64,000 bases of DNA from Nectonema munidae. Its lineage: Eukaryota; Nematomorpha; Nectonematoida; Nectonematidae. Positions 1 through 12,701 of the stretch are shown in pieces. Within the stretch, counting starts at the first letter, position 1. Every line of letters starts with the position of its first letter. The notes under the pieces were generated by a model. It worked only from the letters and a program-made list of their open reading frames with translations. It searched no databases and was not told the DNA's origin. The position numbers and the translations under genes are program-made. Location of the stretch: the NCBI GenBank assembly GCA_030549495.1, contig JAUIRK010000905.1, positions 625,001-689,000 of the forward strand. Direction: 5' to 3'.

Positions 1-629
1 CTCGATTTAATTTTATAAGTTAAAAGTTTTCTTTATTTCAGATCTTGGTCCTCTTAGTCAAATAAAATGTCGTCTTCGAATTTTTATTTAGTTAGAATGT
101 CAAAACGTCAGATGTTTTGATTTTCATATTTATCAGCTTATCTGCTCGTTATCTATGTGTTCTAAAGTCCAGAATAATGCTACATAAATAGCATGTAAAT
201 TTCTTTGCTCTTTTTTTGATCAAATTTGGTCATCAAGTTCTGCAGGAGTTTTCTTTGATATTAGAGCAAATCCTGATTGACGATGCGAATAACGTCTAGA
301 ATGGGATGCACAATTGTGTTGTATCTTTGAAAATTGTGGGTGAAAATGAGGACATGTCTTGTACCTTCATAACCGGACTAGTAACAATATAGTGACACGG
401 GTGTACTAGCTACTATTAATCAAGAACTTTTTCATCCACTTAGTACATGATCAAGCGACGCCGAGAAGCTTTATTGTTAAGAAAAGCTTTAATTGTCATG
501 CATTCTTCATTCAATTTTGAACACACTTCTTCATTACACAAATTTTTTTCATATTTGCTGTTGTTATTAAAATTGAGTTGTAAAAGATTTGTTTTTCATC
601 TGCCATTTTAAAAGTAAAGCGAAATAAAA
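1..629. other. Unassigned AT-rich sequence
   Basis: I recognise no gene, RNA or repeat here. A T-rich tract ending in AG near 40 resembles a 3' splice site, but what follows is not an open exon with a usable donor. Confidence 0.4.
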
Positions 630-1911
630 ATGAATTCAAAAAAGAATACAACATATAAACCAATCGCTAACATGTTACCCCTTCATCTCAATCTAAAGAA
701 AACGCTCCTTAAAAATTACCTAATCACTTTCTGCTCTACACCCCCACCACATCCTTTCCCCAACCTATACACAACCCAAACATCCCAATCACTGAAGTAC
801 TACAATTCCTTATAAATTCAGTTCGCTCCTAACAAAATATTTGATCAAGTGCTACCATTGAATCACTCAATCGAGCTCACCCACCCTTCTTCGTCTCCTC
901 CTTACACCACTAACATCTGTCACCATAGATATCTTGCCCTAAACTCTATAGCTCACCAACGTACAACAAATACTATCAGTTTGTTTTCAATTGTCACTGA
1001 CGTTTCCAAATCACAACATTACTCTTCAGCTGCATTCGCATTCTTCCTACAAAACACAAAAAACCCTTTCCTCATCTAACACAAAAATCTTGATCTAGAA
1101 ATCACTGCACACGAAATAGAAATTTGCGCAGTATTACTTTCCTACAACATACTCCTTAATAACCAAACTTTTTTTTCTACCTCCTTCAAATATATCGCCT
1201 TTTTGACAGATTCGCAAAATTTAATAAATGACCTAAAACTTAAAAACAAAATCTCACACTCCACTTTTAGTTTAGCAAGTAAACTTATTCACTTATCTAA
1301 TCACTTCGGATTAAAAATCGTTTGGTGCCCAGCTCATTCCAGCTGTTTCGAAAACTATCTTGTCGATTACATTGCAAATTCAAGAATCTTCCATTCACAG
1401 TTCCTACACCTATTTCCTCTACACATCTCCGCATTTACAAACACAATAACAAAATCTACGCTACTACAGTGGCAACAATTTATTGACTAAACCAGTACAT
1501 CACTTCCGACATCTACGCCATTATCACAACTCATTTTAAACAAACACTTTCACTCACTCCTTCAGGACATCGTTCGCTTGCTCTCATCCCATTACCCTCG
1601 TAATGCATACTTTTTTAAATTTAAACTTCACTCAAACCTTTTCTGTCGTTTTAGCTAGCCGTACATTGAAACACCTATACATATTCTACTTTATTGTGCA
1701 ATATTTTATTCTCACCGACGCCAACTCCTTGAAAAAAGCAACCGCTTTTTTAAAGATATCCCATCTTCTCTACATGATCTGCTACAAGACCCATTACTCA
1801 TTAAATATCTCTCTCTCTTCTCATAACCACAATCGAACCAATACTCTCTGCAAACTAAACATTCAACCCTCCCCCAAATATCTAATCACAATAAGCCATC
1901 ATTATCACTAA
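630..1911 (+). mobile_element. Decayed LINE 3' part with RNase H domain
   Basis: This is a remnant of a non-LTR retrotransposon. The stretch is much richer in C than its surroundings. The piece at 1203-1490 reads like the second half of a LINE-type RNase H: a TDSQNLI motif, then IVWCPAHSS..EN..VDYIAN, which matches the usual W-P-G-H...N...AD..A pattern. About 200 bases upstream, TDVS followed by SSAAFAFF fits the first catalytic Asp motif in another frame. The open pieces at 630-815, 849-1079 and 1603-1911 would be the flanking linker and tail. Several frame changes separate them, so the copy is dead. LINE clades with RNase H (I, LOA, Ingi-like) are candidates; I cannot choose. No poly-A tail or target duplication was found. 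Confidence 0.6.
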
Positions 1912-4629
1912 TCCATACATTCTACAAATCAGTCTAGTGTCTACAGTCATGGAAATCTTCCAAGTTTTTCTTTTCTATTTCAGAAAGACCCACGAAAACT
2001 AAATTCTCACTTTGGAGACTAAATTCCAGCAGACTTGCAAGCATATCAGCTCCAGCTTGAAAGTGCTTAGAAATCTCCATACCTACCTACCTACCTATAT
2101 ACCATACCTAAATTCAGAAAGAGATCATGTCTAATACGTTGAGAGATCAAATAATCAGTGTTCTGCTTGTGAACTACTACATGAATGGCAGAGAGATTTA
2201 ACCAAGTATATTACTGCATGATATTATATAATATTTTGCTGGTTAGTTGTAGCATAGAACGGAGATTAGCGCATATATTTTAGTATGGAAATTATTGTCA
2301 AGGTTTTAGAACATCAAAGGAGATTATACACAATTGTTATTAGTAAACAAAGGATCATTTTATATGAGTTTATTAATATGCAATATCCTGCATACACTTA
2401 AATGGTTTTTGTATCGTTCACTTGTTTTTCTTTAATTTTGTGAATAAAATATTTAGATAAAACTTGAAATAGAATTTTTTTTATAATTATTAAAATCTAA
2501 TGTAATATATATTTATAGTCATTAAAAAGATAAATTTTTTTCAAAATGTAAAATAGAGAAATAGATTATCTTATTTGAAATTGTAATCTTAAATTTAGAA
2601 TGATTGGACTTACTGTTTTTTGTAATAAATTTTATAGTTAAAACTAATGATTTCTAACAAATACAATTATAGTTAATTTAAATATATTTTATGAAATTTC
2701 TTGTTAAATACTATTAGACTAAAATTTTTTTTTAAGTTTATTATTTTTTTTGCGTATTTCTTATGTTATTTTAACTCAAGTCTTATTTTTGAAAATCTTT
2801 GAATTTTCGCTGTCTGCTTCTAATAAATCTTAATGGAAAGAATAACCTAAAATGTCATATAGAAAAAAAGAATGTAATTTTTTAGCCAAGAATGATATTA
2901 AAAGTTATATTCGAACAAAGTGTTTTGAAAATTTTTATAAAGTTAAAGAGGTGATAGCAAAGTAAGCTGCAAATGCGCATTTCCTTCTTTTTGTATAATA
3001 ATTTAATTTGTTGTAGTTAAATTAGGTAAATTTATTCATTTTTAATATAATTGATAAAATAGGATTAAAAATATTTAATAGATTTTTTAACAAATATACT
3101 AATTAGAGATTTCCATTGTTTTGAATCAATCCTTAATAACCCTTCTCTTTACTTATTATCTATTATGTCTATGCACACAACTTGAATTTTATATCAAATA
3201 GCATCTGCTTTTTCTGGCTTCTTATCATGTAAATTCTTATCATTTATAAATTTAAATTTATAATATGATTATAAATGTAAAGATCCTTATTAAATTTAAT
3301 TTTTTTTTGTAGACCCTATTTCTATAAAAATTTTACTCATTTAGTTACGTACTCAGTTGTTATTTAGTTTATTTTCTTAAATGAATTATTTTGTTGTTTA
3401 AAAAACAATATTTGCTTCATTTTTCAAGATTTCAATTAAATTTATAGTTGTTTGTTTATTTATTCAGTGGGTAATTTAAATTATTAGACTGATATCTTAC
3501 TTTTATATTCTTAAAAATAGATATGCTCCTTTCAAACTGATTAAAGTTAGATAAAATTTTATAAATGATGATCAAGCAAGATTACGTTAAAAATGATATT
3601 TTAATTAAACATAAATCATTTATTGTTCATCAAACCCTGTAAAATTGAACTTTAGTTAGAAGCTTTTTTGTATCTACAATTTTATTCAAAGTTTAGTATT
3701 TCATTGAAACAAATCCTAAGAAAGAAAGGAGTTTTTGGAATATATTTTTTGCATTCATTATAAGCATAAACGTTATGAATATCTAATTTTGATTCTTTTG
3801 AGACAAAATATAAGCACCTGCATTTCATTTCGTTCAATTCAAGAATGCTTTCAATAAATGTAAGATTATTCATCTGATTACGTAACAATACATTAAACGC
3901 ACCTATGATCTCTTAACGATTTAAAACGGCCTTGTAATGTGAAAGAAAAATATTAAAAATAAGGCAAGTTTTATTGAATAAAAATTATTTAAATATCATA
4001 TTGTTTCAGTATGCAAATGCATAATCTTTGAAATGAGTTTGACGGGAACCTATCCTGACACAAGTTGAAACATATGTATGTAGTAAATTTTTTTTTCAAT
4101 GTGTGTCTGAACGCGAGTATTTTTAACATGTTCGGAATGGTTTGTGTATGAATCCTCCATTATTTAGCTCCTTATACGATTTCCACTGTTTTGTTGCTTA
4201 TATATCCACACTTACTGTAAAAATGGTAAATATGACAATATCTGTTTCTACAAAATTGAATTTTATCTTATGCGGAAAGCTATTTATCTGTACAATACTT
4301 CCTGGCCCACTATGATAGAATGCTTTTCAAAATATCTTTGGTATACATCTATCAAAATATAATAACTATTAACCATTGTAGTCCTTGATATACCAAATTA
4401 CTTATTTGCTGCTAATTTCGAAATATTATTATCGCACAAACAAAAAATTTAATTTCAGAATGAGTTTAGATTTTGCAAAAAAAAAACGAGTTCTTATTGG
4501 GATTTTAGTTTTGTACCTTAGAGATTTATTTAGTTATTGTTACATTTCCATTTAAATCCATCAATTATGGCTGAAATGATTTGCTCATGTCATAAGTATA
4601 TCACCATCACTGTATTTAGTTTGGTACAA
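1912..4629. other. Unassigned AT-rich sequence
   Basis: No gene recognised. It contains a short CTAC tetranucleotide run near 2080-2097 and many homopolymer tracts. A small minus-strand open frame at 3682-3888 shows no family features. Confidence 0.4.
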
Positions 4630-4990
4630 TTCTTGGTTGGGTAGTCGGAGTCGGAAGTCTGTTGAGTTGGAGATTTTAAGGGGTGTGAGTCGAAGTCGGT
4701 ATCTAATAAAATTTAGGAGTTGGAATCAGAGAAGAAAAAAAAGCGTATAATTCCTGTGAGCATATGCCGTGACTCTTCTTTAGTCGATGTAGGAAGCCAA
4801 GAGTTTCCGTTAAATTTATTAAGTTTTTAAATGATAAGTGACAGTTGAATTTTTGTAAGTACTAGGAATGACTGTTTTTAGTCTAAGTCGGGAGTAAGAG
4901 ATTGATGAGAGTCTGAGTTGAATTTAAGTATTTGGAGTTGGGATCGAATTTTTGTAAGTATGTAAATTCGGAGTCGGATATTCCAACAAT
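4630..4990. repeat. Degenerate GAGTCGG-rich repeat, copy A
   Basis: The segment is built from loose GAGTCGG/GAGTTGG hexamer-like units. Its middle (about 4752-4830, containing CTTCTTTAGTCGATG and GTTAAATTTATTAAG) is found again inverted at about 6413-6485. It is therefore a dispersed repeat and not only a local microsatellite. No terminal repeats were identified. Confidence 0.5.
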
Positions 4991-6166
4991 GCTTTTAAGT
5001 GAAGATTAAATCCTTCATCCTGCCATGATGACGCTGTCTGGATGAATTAAACTAAAAAACAAACTTATGATTACAAGCATACTAAGTACCTGCTTGTTCA
5101 ATTCAAGATGCCTTATCTTCATTTTCTAAAACCTAAATAAACCACTGATTATTGTATCTATATCGAAAAATTCAATATAACACTTTATTATGTTTGAGAG
5201 CATAAAGATTTGCTGTTAAATTAAACGTCACAGGTTTTTAATCTAATCTCAACTCCTCTTCCCCTCCAATACACATAGAATTTTCTCATTTCTTAGAATA
5301 GTCACTTGCTACTATCCGAATATATATTTTTTTAAATGTAACCTCAAAATAATGTATCATCAGCATTTCCTCATCCTTACTCCCCTAAGCTTTATTATAC
5401 AAGAATTTTTTTAGTTTGATAAAGACAGAATGATCTTTTCAAAGGTCTCACTTCTAATAAATCATATTCATAAATCTATCAAAAAGGTTGGACTCTCACA
5501 TCATTTTTCATAAGATTGGAAGTAGTCTGAGTTTCATGATGTTTTCTGGGCTTGCTGATTCAAATATATGGGAAATTTTTATACAAACCAAAATTCTCAT
5601 TATGCTTTAGATGTTTTATTCCTTTTGTCCTTGAGCAATGTATAATAAATATTTTAATTCAACAGTTTTTGACGTTTGTTAAATCTGAATTCGTTTTCAA
5701 TGCTAGCTTATTCATAATTCAAATATTTGACATTTACTTCATATTTTGCTGTTTTCTATGTATCATCTTTTTAATTAAATAAGGATGCGTAACTGCTGTT
5801 TATTCCTTTTGCCGTCATTATTTTGATTTTATAGAACATTTTAATTAGAATGAATCGATAAGTATATTCATAGGGCTTTTTAAATTCTTTCATTATCTTG
5901 TCATTCTTCCAGACTTTATTTTTATTGTTTCTTCGTTCCTTCAAGTTTAGTTGAAGATCATCAACTTATAAATTTTATTTTTAATAAGGACGACGAAACT
6001 TGCTTCATTAAAACTATTTCAATCAAATAATATAAACCTTTAATTTTATAATCTCTGATTTTTTAGATGAATTGTTGATTTTTTGAAAAAATTTCATAAA
6101 ATTCCTCCCAAATTATTTGATTTCATAAACTTTCATGCATAACTTTATAATATATTGTCTATACAG
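4991..6166. other. Unassigned AT-rich sequence
   Basis: Nothing recognised. An open frame at 5552-5782 encodes a low-complexity hydrophobic peptide typical of AT-rich noise. Confidence 0.35.
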
Positions 6167-6495
6167 TGGCGTATTCATCAAGGCGGAGGAGTCCTACTCC
6201 TAATCCGACTTCGACTCATACTGCAAATATTATATATAGGGCGTAAAATTGATATAGGGGCGTGAGTAATGTTAGATACTGGGTTTCGATAACTCAAGGT
6301 CTTGGGTTCGATCGCGTATCAAGCCTACTTTCTTCATAGTTAGATACAAGCGGCGCAATTGTGCCTTTTCGATCAAAACACCCCATGGTACCTTTACTTT
6401 TACCTTAAAAGCTTAATAAATTTAACGCTAACTCTTCGTTTGTTCCGACTTCCACTAAAGAAGGGTCACTCCATATGCTAACAAAATTAAACTAT
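6167..6495 (-). repeat. Degenerate GAGTCGG-rich repeat, copy B, split by a SINE
   Basis: Read on the minus strand, 6413-6485 and 6185-6222 resemble parts of the 4.6 kb repeat. The interval between them holds a tRNA-derived SINE, which probably inserted into this copy. The left edge begins CAGTGGCGTATTCATC, which resembles a hAT-type terminus. Confidence 0.45.
6257..6408 (+). mobile_element. tRNA-derived SINE, copy 1
   Basis: It has a box-A-like segment GTTAGATACTGG, then a box B (GGGTTCGATC), and then a shared non-tRNA body (CTTCATAGTTAGATACAAG, GTGCCTTTTCGAT) ending in CCTTTACTTTTACCTTA. The same order of blocks recurs at six other places in the window. Confidence 0.65.
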
Positions 6496-9400
6496 TTTTT
6501 TTCGTATAATCTTTTGGATATTATATTTATTAGTTTTTTTAATTCAAGCCTGGAAAAAACTACATTTTTCCATCATTTGATTTTCTTTTTTTGTGCTTGG
6601 ATTTGGAACATCATTTTGGAGTGAAATGAATTTAAAGTTAATTTATTTAAATTTTAAAATAGGTTAAAATTTATGAATGTTAATTTCGCCTCCGCTAAAA
6701 ATGGTAACAACACTTCAAAAGGCCAAAAACTGAATAATATAGGTATGCATAGGTATGCAAAATAAGGATACAAAGTGTAGCAAAGCAATTTTCATATTTA
6801 TCTAATCTATAATATATTGATATACCAATACAAATAAATTTTGCCTTCCGAGTGAACCGCAAGTTTCGCTATTGTTGGCTTTTGCAACTCCTAACGCAAC
6901 TTAACTATTTCGATTAGATTTTTATAGGCTTCTTGATGAAAATTTTTGGGCAATATTTGCTCATTCTCATTTACTTGTCATAGAAGGAGGGCAATTGGCC
7001 CCTAAATATATTGATAATAATATTGCTTTGAAGTTGAATTGTCTTAGGGCCTATTTTACTTCTTAATGCCTTGGCATTACTTTTAAGAAATGGTAGCTGG
7101 CTAAAGTATTACCGTTTGAAGTTTAGTTTTACTTTTAAGACCGAGGTTTTTGAAAAATATTCATCTTCTCGTTTTTTCAATGACTATTTATATAACTTAA
7201 AGCTTTTTATTTATGGGACATTGGTATCCGTCTTGGTCTGAAAGAATCATTCAGAATAAATTGTGTTAAAAGCATATAAAGGCTTGCGATCTTCACCACG
7301 TCCTCTATTTTAAAGAATATCACCGTAATCAGTCGAGCCTTTCTATTATTATCTTTTTAATTACTGTACGTATTTGAAAATCTCTGCATTATGACAAAAA
7401 GTAATTCCTTTTGATAAAATAGTTAAACTGTAATCACTTATATTCTTCTCAAAATTTAGGCTCTGCACATTCAGGCGGATGAAATCCATTTCTCTCTTTT
7501 AGTGTCTATGACATTTTTGTTTTTGTGCACATACAATAATTATCTGCATAAGCAAAAATATTCTATATTCGTGTGTATAATGGTGAATATGCATTACTAC
7601 TATCTATATACTATACATTCTACTATCTCTTTTCATTAATACATACGTAATATTTGTGTCACACACAGCACAGCCGCGCTCCTAGCTTACATAATACTCT
7701 TTGCCTATATGCACAAATAAACATATGCAGGAACGAGAGATAAGATTGTCGTCAGGAGAAACGCATTATATAAGTGATTGATAATGATTTATTGACCGCC
7801 ATGATATAGTGACATCTTTGCAATTCTTTCAGAGTGTGGTATAACTTTTTTGAGTAACACCTTTTGACAAGTGTTGATGGAAAATGTACGTTTGTTCGAG
7901 TGAGTTCCTAACCCTGCAGCACTTTGTAACTGCAGCTAAAATTTGTAGTATGTAATAGTATGGAAACGAGAAACAATAATTTAGCATCATTAGTTTTTGG
8001 ATATTTAGAATTCAAATTTCATGTTTACTCAGATGTGGCATTCCATCATGTTCAACATGATCCTTACTATCTGACCACAAAAATGGTCTTTACAATTATG
8101 GTTTTTAAATAGATAATTGTATACAATTTTATATTTAATTTAATAACTTTTAACATTGAATTTTATTAATTTCGTCTGAATACTATTATTATAAAACTTC
8201 TAAAAAAAATTACTAATTTTTTAAAATTCCAATATCAAATCTTCAATCCCGGACATGTAAAAAGCTGTACGATTAAAGACCTGCAATCGTATGGCTAAAG
8301 AAGGACCTAGAGATGACCTTTTTAATAGTATAATTTGTTTTCTCAACACCTAGCAAAACATATATTATATGGAGGAATGGAAAATATCCTTTGAAACCTA
8401 TTTTTGAGCTTTTTTCAAAATAGCAAGAATTTTATTACTACTGTTGGGTTTTGAAATAGCACCTAATATCAAGTTAGACATCATTACTTATTCCCAAAGA
8501 ATGTATAACTTCCAGTTTCTTAAGGAGCGTTTGCAAACGGTGCACCACAATTGGTCCATAGTCGAATGCGATAATTTGGTGAATACGACAATTTGTTGAA
8601 TTTGTGTTAGGAATAATGTTAGAGTTAGTGCTAGCTTTAGTTTTGCAAATGGCGAAATTTTAGAACTGCAAAAATGAAAATTAGGATTTTTCAAGAAGAG
8701 TTAATTTTGAAATGAAAAATACTTTAACAATGTAATTCAAGCGTAAAAGGTATATATTATTCAAATTGTATTATTGTATACTACTCTGGTGATTGGAAAA
8801 CATAATGAAACTGAAATACGAAACTTGATATTCATAAACTTTTTTAAAATTATAAAATTAATTCTAAAAATATCACCACATTTTATCATAGGTAAGAAGG
8901 CCCTTGTAATATTTTCATTAAAATAATTTGTTGTTTTTGATTTTACCTCTTAGTTTGTTTGAAGGAAGTTATTTGCTATACTCTCAACAAAGTTACGATT
9001 AAATACATAGATTCATTAACTCCACAAAATGTAAAAAATTGCATGCCTTTTGATGAGTTAACGTTTTATTTGGCTGTCGAGATAACGATTTTGAAAAATA
9101 GTGTATTAACTTCATATATTTATCAAAGACAGACATCTTCTTGTCTTCTATTATAATTAATGGATTGAATTATCTGGTTAATAAACTTTATTCACGCTTA
9201 TTGATCTTTTCAAATTTTGTTCTTTTGCTACTTTTTTATATTTATTTTTCACGCCAAGATTCTTTGATGCAATATAAATTTGTGAGTTTACAAATCAATG
9301 CTGATCTGAGCGATGAAATTAATAAATATGTAATTGATTATAAAAGTGAATTTACATTTAGCTTAATCAAATCTTTATACAATGATTTGATGATTATTGA

Positions 9401-10103
9401 AAATTTAACTTTTGACTTAGTTACACACCATACATTCTTAATGAGTTTAATGATCCATTAGTGCACCAAGTTCAGACTCTAGAATAGCCTTTTTAGTTGC
9501 GTAGCTATAAATTATTTTTATCGCATGCTTCTTCCCGTATGCTAGAAATTATTATTCATTCAAAAAGGCATTTATATCTTATAAATTATTGTGGAGTAAT
9601 GATTACATTCAAAAAATTAGTCTATTAAATACTCTATTTTGTCACACTTCGTTGAAATTATTGCGAAAATTTATGTTAACTCTTGTTTTTAATTATTCTG
9701 AGACTTTATGTTTTCACCAATAAATAAGGGATATTTTATTTGTTCCTATGACATTAAAGAGATTTTCATTTTCACGCTACTTTTTCCTTGGAAATTTAAA
9801 TTTTAAGGCTTTTAAAACTACTTTTATTATGTGGATGTGTATAAAGTATTAATATTTCATCAAGGTCGTCGCAAGCATTGTTTAAAAATATGACTTTTAT
9901 TACCTAAACCACTTTTTTTCCTATTTTTAAAACCTTTAATAATTTTGCGTATGCTTTAATATGTGCATATACTTATGGTGTATGCGTATTCAAAGAAATA
10001 TTCTGATCTTATGATAATATAACCTGAATACCATAACTATAGTTCTTGTTTTTAGAACTTATATTTAAGTCTCTTCTATTATACTTGATGGGTAATATGA
10101 ATG
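6496..10103. other. Unassigned AT-rich sequence
   Basis: No gene supported. Open frames at 8488-8694 (-), 8959-9156 (+) and 9141-9461 (+) are AT-rich, have no recognisable motif and lie in different frames. They could be decayed transposon or chance. Confidence 0.35.
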
Positions 10104-10145
10104 TACAGTGAAACCCGCCTTAACGACCACCTGTATTAACCCTTT
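10104..10145 (+). repeat. pogo/Tigger-like terminal fragment
   Basis: ACAGTGAAACCCGCCTTAA followed by CGACCACCTGTATTAA resembles the ends of pogo/Tigger-type Tc1-mariner relatives. Similar blocks occur near 14100-14218 and 15110-15262. No transposase is visible. A TTAACCCTTTGATGACC segment starts at its right end and may be a second, TTAA-type element. Confidence 0.4.
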
Positions 10146-10679
10146 GATGACCAGAATTTTTAAGATCAATCGGCAGCTTTCTTTTTATATGAAATCTAGC
10201 CAGGGTTACGAAGTCGGAGATTTTAAATGGGTTTTTTGTTTTTAGTTGAGTAGATACATCACGTTGTTTCAAAAAGCCAGGATCTAGTCCATTTGTTTGA
10301 AGGTTCCTTTGTATTTTACTAGAAGTAAGAGATGTCATTTTAGTCGTGGCTATCACCTAAGTATGTTTTGACCCGCTTCTTAAGCCGCCTTCGTTTCCTT
10401 TTACTGCTATCTTTTCTTGAGATAAGAATTCTTACTGAATCCTTAATAGATTAACATCATGTATCCTAACTCCATAATACGAATTCTCGATAAAGGAATA
10501 TGTACTTATAATTGCAATTCTTGAAATTCTGTAAAGCATTTTTGTTTACAACTCAGTGTGTAATGGCGTCAGACGCATAAAAAGTGGTGTGTTTGTTTGT
10601 TAAAATGTGTTTTAGAAAATATGTAATTAGTATTTGCCTTTTTCGATTGAACTAAATATTTACGTTGGTCATTGATTTC

Positions 10680-10820
10680 TTAATAACCGGTTATCGACCA
10701 TAATCGACATATGTCGACTTTACAAAAATATGAATCGTCTGCTTTTATAAATGCTTTTTAATATAAATCTTCTGCTTTACATTAGATATCGTCTGCTTAT
10801 TCTGGCCGATAACGGGTTAA
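10680..10820. mobile_element. TTAA-flanked MITE, copy 1
   Basis: A 141-bp non-coding element lies between TTAA sites. Its ends are imperfect inverted repeats (left ...CCGGTTATCGACCA, right, reverse complement, CCCGTTATCGGCCA). The interior has CGTCTGCTTTTATAAATGC and ATATCGTCTGCTTATTC. TTAA targets are typical of piggyBac and Kolobok elements, so this is probably a non-autonomous derivative of one of them. Confidence 0.6.
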
Positions 10821-11589
10821 ACTCATATGATAGTCTTCAATACCTATAGGTTCATCGGGATAAATTTGAAAAAATTGTTTACCATAGTTAAAATAACCGA
10901 TGATTATTATCAATCTTCATGTGGTATTGCTTGCCTTAATTATATGAAACGGTGTAAAATTAATGCTATTTTTTTTATAGAGCTCAAAAAAGGAGAAAGG
11001 TAAGGGTGAGGGAGGATTGAGCCTTTTAGTCTCCTTTATTCATCCCTAGTTGCGACGCTTATGTTATGTAGTATATAAATGTTAAATATGAAAAACATTT
11101 ACCATACAATAAATCCATTCTATTCTTCTTAGTTTGGATGAAAGTTTGTTCCATGTGTTCAATAACTAAGTGGATACTGGAGATGTTCATGAAAACGTTA
11201 AAACGATTCTTTTTTACTATTAGTGAAGATTTATATAAAATTTTCAAATAAAAGCAAATTAATACAACAATCAACGTAAAATCTGACACTTTAATATCAA
11301 AACCTGATCTTCACACATCTTTTGAAGGTATGAATTGAATAAATTGATAAAATAAGGATCAATATTTAAATCTGCTCTCTTGTGAGTACAATTGTTCAGG
11401 GTTCACTAATGATCGATATTTTACCAATCAAAACAGTTCTATTTCTTGAACATTTAATAGTATAGGACAAGTTAAAAATATTATTTTAATGGATAACCTA
11501 TTCACATATTGCTGAAATTATATGAGTACATGTTTTGAGGTTGTGTTGCTTAAAACCACGTTTAGAGGCTCCCATCTTTGAATTTTGAA

Positions 11590-12701
11590 AAAATGAATAG
11601 ACTTGCTCCCGTACAAAGTACAATTACAAATATATATCTTGTCTATTCAATCACACCCTTTTGCAGTTTAATTACACTTTTTTGCAATTTCGTTACACCC
11701 TTTTTCAATTTTTTTACATCTTTTTTAATTTTTTTCTATTTTTCAAATTTTACTTATTATTTAAAAGAAACACTAGTTATTCAAAATCAAATTATATTTA
11801 ATAAAGATTAGAAACACATTTATCGAAATAATAAATGGGTTTCAGTATAATTTTTCTTTGATATTGTCTAGTCTTATTGGCCACTAATGAGATAAACCGT
11901 ATACGGTAAATTTACCGACTTCAATTCTCAGACCTCAATTCACCGACTGTCTATTCACCGATAGTCAATTGACCGACAATCAATTCACAGTTTTAAATGA
12001 GAAAACACACACAATAAATTAAAAAATTTAAGTTTTATTAAAAATAAAGTAGCTTTGAAAGTTTAAAAGGAAATATTATGGGCAATTGCTTTCAAATATA
12101 AAATGAGAGGCTTTTAAAAAAATATTAAAATAATTAAAAATAATTCAATTCTGAGTTTTAAAATTGTAAGGAAAAATAAAATTGATGAAATGCTTTTGTA
12201 ATCAATAAATCAATAATGAATTTAGAAATCAATATATCCTTTTTCAGTGAAATTAATTGTTGGTGAATTAACACATTGGTGAATTAACACATCGCTGAAT
12301 TGAGGTTGGTGAATTGAAGTCGGTGAATTTACCTAGACTCGAGATAAACACCGTTAAATCAGAAGACTTGTCTGAATTTAATAGTTAATTATTCAAAAAA
12401 TACAATTAGAATTTTAAATTGACAATTCAGAAATAAAAAATAATTAGAACTTAAAACAGTATACATTTTTAAAAAAAATTGTTTTCGTTTAATGCATTTT
12501 AACTATTTTATTTATAAGATTTTGATTTACATTTTAAAATGAAGTATTAAATTTAGGCAGTTTTTCGGATTTATTAACAGTATTTATACCATTTTTAGTT
12601 CTGTCGCACCTTTTTCCAATTCCGTCCCACTCTTTTGCAATTCAAACGCACCCTCTTGCAGTTCCGGCTTTTTAACCTCCCCTCCCTTATCGACGGGCCT
12701 G
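11590..12701. mobile_element. Possible DNA transposon with TTTTGCAATT-type subrepeats, split by a MITE
   Basis: Both edges (about 11640-11730 and 12580-12665) carry loose tandem units of the form CACACCCTTTTGCAATT. The right edge ends CTTATCGACGGGCCTG; its reverse complement CAGGCCCGTCGATA resembles a hAT-like end, also seen at about 36836. No matching left terminus or target duplication was found. The element at 11905-12333 interrupts it. Confidence 0.35.
11905..12333. mobile_element. MITE with AATTCACCGA subterminal tandem repeats
   Basis: The left end GGTAAATTTACCGACTTCAA matches the reverse complement of the right end, GGTAAATTCACCGACTTCAA. Inverted similarity continues for about 80 bp as repeated units of the form CAATTCACCGA. 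The interior is AT-rich and non-coding. No clear target duplication is seen: the flanks GTATAC and TAGACT do not match. Confidence 0.7.

Noticed and set aside
9141-9461. 106-codon plus-strand open frame
   Set aside because: No recognisable domain, codon use is only AT-bias, and no supporting splice sites or paralogue.
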